Source: Platerodrilus igneus (Eukaryota > Arthropoda > Insecta > Coleoptera > Lycidae). From it: a DNA stretch of 64,000 nt. The DNA is taken from contig JARFIW010001109.1 of NCBI GenBank assembly GCA_036346225.1, forward strand, positions 1,162,501 to 1,226,500, written 5' to 3'. The position numbers and the translations under genes are program-made. Below, one piece after another: positions 56,680-64,000 of this stretch; the stretch's first letter is position 1, and each line of letters opens with the position of its first letter. Under the pieces are notes generated by a model. It did no database searches and had not been told where the DNA came from. It worked only from the letters and a program-made list of their open reading frames with translations.

Positions 56680-59600
56680 GGTCTTCAGTCCTAGAACTGG
56701 TTGGACGCGTACCTCCAAAGTTTTATATTCTGAGCTAACGTACACATTTCCCCAAAATTTCCACAGTCTACATCTCTTACTATCGGTGTACAATAGTCTA
56801 ATTTAGGTCTACCTCTACCTCTCTTTTTTCCTATCTCTGCTCCTTCATGCCTATCATTCTACCTCTCCTATTTCTTACTGTTCTTCACATATTTCTTTCT
56901 TCCCCTATCATTTCGAAAACCTCTTTGTTCGTAACCTTGTTGTCCATGATATCTTCATCATACGTCCGTAGCACAACATTACGAGGACGTCTACCTTTTG
57001 TCGTGTCCGCTTCTCCCACTGTCCACGTTTCACAGCCGCACAGTGCTGTCTCCGCACATATATTTACAGCAATCTTTTCCTTGTTTCTGTTAATTGTCTT
57101 TGAGTATAGTACTTGGTATTTCCTAGGGAATAGAAATCTTCAACCTCTTGTAAGTTCTCGTTTCCTATTTGTATTCTGGTTTTTGACTCATTTACCCCTT
57201 CTTTACATACTATTACTTTAGTTTTATTTTTCTTAATTTTCATACCGTATCTCTCTGTGAGAACTGTTTATATTTCATTAAGAGCAGCTTTTAACTCTTC
57301 CTTGATAGATGCTAATATCGCTATATCATCTGCAAATCTAAGCATTTTAATCTTTTGTCCCTGCATAATAATTCCAAATGACTTTCTGCATTTGACAGTA
57401 TTGATTGCCTCTTCGATATATAAGTTAAAAATTAATGGGGATAGGGCACATCCCTGCCTTACCCCTTTCCTAATATTTACTTGTCTACGTTGTTGCTCTA
57501 ATTCTATTACCACTGTTTACTCTATTATATTAGCTATGTACTATTCTTTTATCCCTATAACTCATTCCACTATTTTTGAATATTTCGAACATTATCTCCC
57601 ATTTTACATTATTGAATGCTTTTTCCATATCTACGAACCCTATATACACGCTTTCCCCTTTTTCTATTGTTTTCCCCATTAACAACCTTAACGCTAAAAT
57701 GACCTCCCATGTTCCCCTGTTTTGCCTAAACCTAAATTGATCTTCTCCTAGTAATTTCTTCAACCCGTTTTTCCTTCCGTCTTTGTACAATTCTACTTAA
57801 TATTTTTGACACCTGTGCTGTCAAACTTATTGTTCGAAAGTTTTCACATCTATCCGTACCTTTCTTTTTTGGTATAGTGAGTATGGTGTTACGTTTCAAA
57901 TCTTTGATTATATCTGTCTCATACTTATAATTTACAAGTTGGTAGAGACGTTCTGTTACTGCTTGTTCAGCGGTTTTTAGAGTTTCTGTTTGCACCTCAT
58001 CTATACCCGGAGCTTTATTATTTTTCAGACACTTTAATGCTAATTCAAATTCATCTCTAAGTATAGGATATCCCAAGTCGTCCTTTTCAATGTCAGACTC
58101 CTGTTTTAGTGCCTGTAGTACCTGTCCTGCATATAAATTCATTATATATTTTTGCCATCTAATCACTTTCTCTACATTTTTTATAATAACATTTCCTCCC
58201 GCGTCCCTTATATTTTTGCTACACATTTTTCTATCGTTAAAATTAATTCTAATTAGTTGGTATGCTTCGACTGTCTTTCCCATTTCCGTCTTAGTTTGTA
58301 CCGCTTTACACTTTTCATCAATCCATTGCTCTTTAGCTTGCTTGCATTTGCGAATAATTTCCCATTTTATGGTTTTGTATCTCTGTTTTCCTGTTTCGTC
58401 TAGTCTGTTTTTGTATTTTCGCCTTTCTTTAGAATTTATAATAATCCTTTGTTGCCCATGGCTCCTTTTCTTTTGTTTATACCCCAGAATATTTCTGGCC
58501 GCCATATTTAAGCTGGATTTAATGTTATTCCATTTTGTTTCTATTTCCTTGGTATCACAAATCTTGCCGATGTCTTTTAGTAATTCGTTTGACTTTTTCT
58601 CAAATTCCCAAAGTTAAAGTGCCTTTCTCCGTTCCGTTTTTTCAAATTGTTAAATTTAAGCACGACTTTCATAATTACTACGTTATGGTCAGTGCCAATA
58701 TCTCCTTCTGGGTAGCTTCTACAGTCTGTTACTTGATTTTTAAACGGTTGTCGAACAAGAATGTATCCTATTTGATATCTCCCTATGTCCCCTAGCATCT
58801 TCCATGTGTATCATCATTAGCACGATGTTGAAATAATGTGTTTGTGATGGTTAAATTGTTTTGTCGCAAAATTCTACCATCTTATTTCCCTTGTCAATTC
58901 TCGTGCCTAAACCAAATAAACCTCTGCTCCTTTTCAACCCTCGCCTACCACTGCATTAAAATCTCCCGTAATTATCAAAATTGCATGTCCTTTTACAAAT
59001 CTTAGTATGTCTTCGATATCTTTGTAGATCGCTTCTACTTTCTCGTCACTGTAGCTAGAGGTGGGCATGTATACTTGTATTATTACTGTATTTACTGGTT
59101 TAGATTTTAATCAAACCATGAGCACTCTTTCGTTCTGTTGTAAGTAGTTTTCTACACGGTGTCCTATCTTTTTCCGCATAAGTATCCCCACACCTGAATT
59201 TCCTTCCTCTCATCCTGTATGAGTTTCCCTAAAGTCTCCGCTCCAAAAATCTCCCGCCTCTGGCCACCCAACCTTGCTAATCCTAACTAGGTCTAACGCT
59301 AACATGCTAATTTCAATTTTTAGATTTTCTAGCTTACCTACTTGCTTTATGCTTCTGACATTCTACGCTCCGACTCGCAAAATTTTCCCAGCTCTTCCTT
59401 TAAATTTGTCGATCACATTTTCCGAAGTAGTTCCCGCCCGGTTGGGGGACTCTTTTAACTCCGAAATCTTTTACCCCAGAGGCTATCATAATTTTAAAAC
59501 ATTTTCAGTACTGTGTGTATTTCGGAGGTAATGTGGTGGTTTCCGGCTGCCTTCCACATCGCAGTAGTGTGTCCCCCAAGGAGTCTGTCACTCTAAGTAC

Positions 59601-59690
59601 CGAAAGAGCTGCTGCCTTTTTTGGGGGCAAATTGTTACCAGATATAAAGATTTTATTACTAGACATAAAACTCAAACTAACGTAATTCAT
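56680..59690 (-). pseudogene. Nearly full-length RTE-like LINE, decayed
   Basis: Minus strand, 5' to 3'. The 5' leader (59690-59420) has GGGGGACACACTACTGCGAT and GAGTCCCCCAACCGGGCGGG. Endonuclease follows in broken frames (59380-58577): VGKLENLKIEISMLALDL, QVYMPTSSYSDEKVEAIY, ITGDFNAVVGEG and DIGTDHNVVIMK. Next are the pre-RT region and RT start (58505-57732) with KCLKNNKAPGIDEVQTETLK and TILTIPKKKGTDRCENFRTI, then RT (57790-57530) with DQFRFRQNRGTWEVI and FVDMEKAFNNVKWEIM. RT (57513-57268) has VRQGCALSPLIFNLYIEEAI and FADDIAILAS. The C-terminal domain (57250-56850) is badly broken. The 3' end, near 56680, has CTTCAGTCCTAGAACTGGTT. FADD is intact but many breaks make it dead. The 3' end is close to those at 31660 and 60668. 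Confidence 0.85.
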
Positions 59691-59699
59691 TTTGTCTTG

Positions 59700-60660
59700 A
59701 TCACGATAACTACGCCTGCAATCAAAAGGGAGGAAAAATATATAAACAGCGCCGAATCAACCAGAAATTCAGTTTTTGTCGGTTTTTACCCAAGGAACAG
59801 TACCTACTAGTACGCCTGTGATTGGTACTCAAGGAATCTAGTATTACGCAACGTACAAGCTTACCTTAATTAAATCATACTACACACAGCCAATGATTTT
59901 TAACTTTTTTAATACACATTATTTTCTCATTGCATTGCTGATAATTTTTACCCAGTTTGAACACTACATAGTCGGTGATATTTATCACGACAGACTCCAT
60001 TACTCCATCATTACACAGCCAGTGATTTGTACCCTGGCAGCACAAAATCATTCTATTACGAGGTCGGTAATTACATTTTGATTCCACCACACTCGCTTAC
60101 ACGCATGGCAACATCTCACCGACGTCGTCAGCCAACTAGGTCTTGCCAGCGGATCCACGTCATACTACGATGAACCATTGAAGCGCCAGCTCTGTCACAA
60201 TCGCGGACAGTCACTTCCTGAGTGCCTGTATCTTCTATTGTGCTAATAATAATTCTGTACTTGTCTATAACAGTATTTCCTTAGGTAAAGTTTATATATT
60301 GTAACAAAAACGTCTATTTGCAATAACAGCAGTTCTTTAGTTTCAAACTGCTTACAAGTCTTTCCAACTCGTAGTACTATAAAAATTTTAAAGCTCACAA
60401 CGATTTATTTTCAGAGGTTTACCTCAAACTGTACAAGTATAATCTTCCTAACACTACGGTTCAATCTTCTAACTAACTTAATCTCGAAGCACTACAATTA
60501 ATTTAAATACAAAACACTAATGACTATGATCATTTATATAAAATTCTTTGAGCATATTTCTAGCATTCAAAGATAACACAGCGACTTTATCTAATTACAA
60601 TTAAACTAGGTCATTTAACTACCATAAATATTGAATACTAGGGTATCATAGCATACAATT
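59700..60660. other. Unassigned sequence
   Basis: No gene recognised. CACACAGCCAATGATTTTT and ACACAGCCAGTGATTTGTA (59884 and 60014) suggest a short 130 bp duplication. Confidence 0.4.
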
Positions 60661-60667
60661 TTCATCA

Positions 60668-60905
60668 TCATCGTTGGGTCTTCAGTCCTGAAACTGGTTA
60701 GACGCGTACCATCATTGTTTCCTATTTTGAACTAACCTACAGATTTCCCCGAAATTTGCACAATCTGCATCTATCACTATCTGATCTAGGTCTGCACCAA
60801 CCTCTTATTTTCCTATTTCTGCTTGTCATATATCCCATACTATTCCCCAAAAATGCCTTAGAACGTATTCTGCCCTTCTGCCTTCTGCCCATACAATTTT
60901 ACAAA
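60668..60905 (-). mobile_element. RTE-like LINE 3' end fragment
   Basis: Starts CATCATCATCGTTGGGTCTT and continues GACGCGTACCATCATTGTTT, TTTCCCCGAAATTTGCACAA and CATACTATTCCCCAAAAATG. It is the same family as 31660-32215. 5'-truncated. Confidence 0.85.
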
Positions 60906-61855
60906 CGTGAAAATCGGCATTTATTAAAACAGGCTTATAAAGTGTAAAATGCAGAAAACATTCAAACTATGAAGTGGAACGTAACACCATGAACTAACAT
61001 TGCACAGTGAAAATAAATTTCCTATTAAAATGATTGGCAAAAGTCGTAAAAATCGATTTTACTACATCTGCTACAATCGCGACATTTATAGCGCAGTAAA
61101 GTTTAATATGTCGTAAAATAGTGTAGTAAATGTAGCTAATTTGCCTTATTAGTTTAAAACAATGAATACTATCAAGTTTAGTGTTTTACCTTTTGACACT
61201 GCACATGAGGTAGGGAAATGAAATACGTTCTATCGATTTCCTCCTTTAGATTTGAAAAAAGCAGTTAAGAAACATACTTTTTTGAGCTTGTGGTAGATTT
61301 CCTAATATGAACATCGATCGTTGTTTGCTTATTCTTTATATATGACGGGAATAAACATGTAAAGATATTAGTATCCATTCCAGCCGAGGGCAAAGAGTCT
61401 CACAACTTTTATGAACAGCTGTTGTATATTAATATACAAGACTTCAAAAAGGCACGATAGCAGCTGAATGTACAATTTGCAATGCCTTATTAAAACACAC
61501 TAATATTTTTCGCTTCGCACACATTGGTGAATAATTTATACAGGTGTATCTATAATAAGGACTGAGCTCTTAACAAGCGATTCCTCGCGTTAAATTAAAT
61601 AACTTTTGTTTTTAGAAGTTTTTCCGTTTGCATCCCGTTTGCAAGTTATTCGCTATTAAAGTTTAGGGTCTGGTTCTGGCGTTATATTAAAAAAGCTACT
61701 TCGCTTTCATCAGCATTTTCTGATTAACAACTCCTATAATCATAAGTGATTTACATTACGTGTATTTCAGTGAGGCTAACTGCATTAGTTGATACGTATT
61801 ATTTCTCACTGTTATTTGGTCTTTGATTTTAATCTGCTGCAGTTAGTCGTTAAAA
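60906..61855. other. Unassigned sequence, 5' flank of mariner-type debris
   Basis: No gene. It may include the left untranslated part or terminal repeat of the transposon whose transposase starts at 61856, but I could not find a matching right end. Confidence 0.4.
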
Positions 61856-62555
61856 ATGTATAGCAGTGCAGAATACTGTAATAACGTATTGATGTACTGG
61901 GAATGTAGGTACAATGTGGATGCTACTTGGAGGTTATGGTCGAAATTCTATTTTACAGAATGTACAGACTTCGGAATACGTGAACTGTGAGGCCCTCGTA
62001 TGAAAGTTGAGAAAAAGAACGACCGCATCATGTTCAAGAAGCAGAAGATCAAATTTTGCAACTTGTAGAGCTAAGCCGAGTTATCAATATTTCTCATTGC
62101 TCAGTGGACAGGATTCTATGCGATAACCTTTTGTACCCGTATCAGGTGAAAAGAGAGCAGTGTCTCACTAGCAACGATTTTGGGACAAGGCTTAAATTTT
62201 GTGAATGGTTCGGGCAGAAGAAAATTGCTCATTTCGGTTTTGGTGCTAGAGTATTATTTACCGACGAATGTTGTATTACTCGGAATGGAGTACTGAATTA
62301 TCATAACACGCATCTATGGAGTTATGAAAATCCCCATGTGATACAAAAAGACCGGTTTCAATATCACCTTTCCGTAAATGTGTGGGCCGAAATTCTGGGG
62401 AACACACTTATTGGACTATTTATTTTGCCTCAACGTCTTACAGGTGAAGTGTACTTAAATTTCTTACGCGCCGTACTTGACCAGGAATTGGATGATCTGC
62501 CTTTGGAGCTACGCAAAACTACGTGGTCTATGCATGACGGCGCCCTGCCAGAAGT
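61856..62555 (+). pseudogene. Tc1/mariner-type transposase, broken and truncated
   Basis: It starts MYSSAEYCNNVLMYWECRYN, an N-terminus familiar from a widespread insect transposase family. There are stops near 61988, then a long frame from 62056 with ELSRVINISHCSVDRILC, VLFTDECCITRNGVLNYHNT, LWSYENPHVIQKDRFQYHLS, NVWAEILGNTLIGLFILPQ and TWSMHDGALP. The first two catalytic Asp (TDEC and HDG) are present. The sequence stops just after HDGALP, where PAHF and the third acidic residue should follow, because another mariner is fused there. Confidence 0.85.
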
Positions 62556-63470
62556 GGTTTAATAAATTTTCCTCTGGAGATTTCAGTTTGATCGATGAAG
62601 CACGCTCTGAAAAACCGGAGTCATAGACAGCGAAAATCTGAAAGAAGTTGTGAAAGCAAATTCCAGTACAACGTGCTTAGAGCTTGCAGAAAGGATCAGT
62701 GTCAGTGATAAAACCATTTGGTTGTACCTTCATAGACTAGGGAAGACGTGGAAGTTACGCAAATAAGTTCCACATGAATTGCCAGATGATAACAAATTAA
62801 ACCGCATTACCAATTATTCGGCAAACTTCCCACGCTATTAAAATGAACTTTTCTTGATCGGTTGTTAACTTGCGGTAAAAAGTAGACACTATACTCCAAT
62901 TCTAAGCGATCTTATCGTTGGTTGTCACCAACTGATCCAATATCACATACTCCAAAAACTTCCTTACACCCAAAAAAGATTTTATTGTGTGTTTGGTGAC
63001 CAGCGGTCAGAATTGTCCATTATGAATTCTTGGAAACTTCTCTGGTCTATTGTAATTAGCGTCAGAAAGTACAAACAGCTCTCATCCAGAAATAGCCTAC
63101 TGTGATCAATCGAAAGAATGTGCGGTTCTTATAGGACAACTCTAAACCTCATAGCGCAATAGTGACCCAAGAAAAATTTCTGAGCTTGACTGCGAAACCT
63201 TACCTCATCCACCTTATTCTCCTGACATTTCGCAAAGTGATTACCACCTGTTTCTATCTCTTAGCAATTGAATGAGGCATAGGCTGTTGAAAATTCGAGT
63301 TAATGATATAGATGCATTCTGCAAATTTTTTTATTCCAAATCCGTAGATTTCTACAATACCGGCATACAAAGATTGGTGTCACATTGGCAGACGGTCATT
63401 GAATGCAATAATGATTTTTTGCTGAATAAGAGTGTATTACGGGTTTGTAAAAATTTTTTATATTTTTCAA
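62556..63470 (+). pseudogene. Second mariner (SETMAR/Mos1-like) transposase, decayed
   Basis: Begins inside the coding region at WFNKFSSGDFSLIDEARSEK. It continues LKEVVKANSSTTCLELAERI and LYLHRLGKTWKLRK, then a stop, then VPHELPDDNKLNRIT. Later frames keep traces of the catalytic region, including PHPPYSPDISQSDYHLF with the last catalytic Asp. It ends with DIDAFCKFFYSKSVDFYNTG and IQRLVSHWQTVIECNND. The 5' end is missing at the fusion with the previous element. Inactive. Confidence 0.8.
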
Positions 63471-63475
63471 TCTAA

Positions 63476-64000
63476 AACTGCATAAACTTTTTTGGTTACC
63501 AGATATTATACTGCAATTATATTACGTTTTAGTGGGAAACAGAAATAATTGAGATTAATATAGGCGATTGAATCGGTGCTCCTCCTTAAAGTGATGCATC
63601 TCAAAAGCCACAAGAATTAGAAAAGCAAGAAATTACATGCAAAGGCCACGCTGCTGCTACTACAGCATGAAAGTTTTTAGTCAAACATTTTAATTTTGTA
63701 ACACATGGTTGACTTTTTAAGCTTTTTATTCTTATACTAGTTGGATGTAACTAACTTTGCCTAGCAGAGGGCGCAAGACGTACACGGAATTATCAAAGTA
63801 TCAAAAATTTGCTTACCCTATTTAATTTAATTCATAATTGCGAGCAGTGTAAAAAGTAATTATTGGTATGTCAGGTCAGATAAACTCTCATGTGTACAGA
63901 TGACCACTTTATGTCATATTCTGTGAGAAAGTTGCGTAATCTTTTTACTAAAATGTAAACAAGAAAGAAAAGTAATCAATGCATCAGGAATTAGGTACGG
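63476..64000. other. Unassigned sequence at the right edge
   Basis: AT-rich, with no gene recognised. TGCCTAGCAGAGGGCGCAAG near 63759 is only a locally GC-richer spot. Confidence 0.4.

Noticed and set aside
57257..58617. Plus-strand frames of 141 and 175 codons
   Set aside because: They are the complement of the minus-strand RTE-like reverse transcriptase, which has clear motifs.

Overview
The window is nuclear DNA of an arthropod, most likely an insect. It is AT-rich, has no operons, and carries spliced exons, tRNA-derived SINEs, RTE-like and R1-clade LINEs, Ty3/gypsy-type LTR elements, and decayed Tc1/mariner, PIF/Harbinger and hAT transposons. I cannot name the species. No rRNA gene, CRISPR array or bacterial feature was seen.

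The only host gene I recognise is an otopetrin-type proton channel on the minus strand. Three exons are visible (17549-17358, 5794-5666, 5160-4937). They have consensus splice sites and matching codon phases, and the first two are separated by an 11.6 kb intron. They encode a low-complexity N-terminal tail and the first two membrane segments. The remaining exons should lie left of position 1, with possible 5' exons to the right of 17.5 kb.

Nearly everything else is mobile DNA. 0-8.3 kb: an LTR, hairpins and arms of an LTR-like repeat ('family A'). 8.4-16.6 kb: LINE tail, a decayed R1-clade element, a gypsy LTR piece and an RTE-like LINE. 18.3-23.1 kb: two arrays built on GTTAGTGCTT, enclosing LINE debris and SINEs. 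27.5-38.5 kb: SINE, tRNA-bearing hairpins, and two large head-to-head family A palindromes with (TA)n at their centres. 38.7-40.1 kb: a Tc1/mariner-like element with long terminal inverted repeats. 40.3-46.7 kb: a deleted gypsy element, followed by hAT debris, a decayed mariner-like copy and a solo LTR. 53-55.2 kb: an irritans-like mariner and a Harbinger remnant. 56.7-59.7 kb: a long RTE-like LINE. 61.8-63.5 kb: two fused mariner-type pseudogenes.

The most unusual structures are the family A palindromes. Each arm resembles a long LTR and ends in sequence like a tRNA-Lys primer-binding site. In one arm this is repeated with an exact 40 bp period. The arms are joined head to head through (TA)n, and tRNA-bearing hairpins lie near several outer ends.
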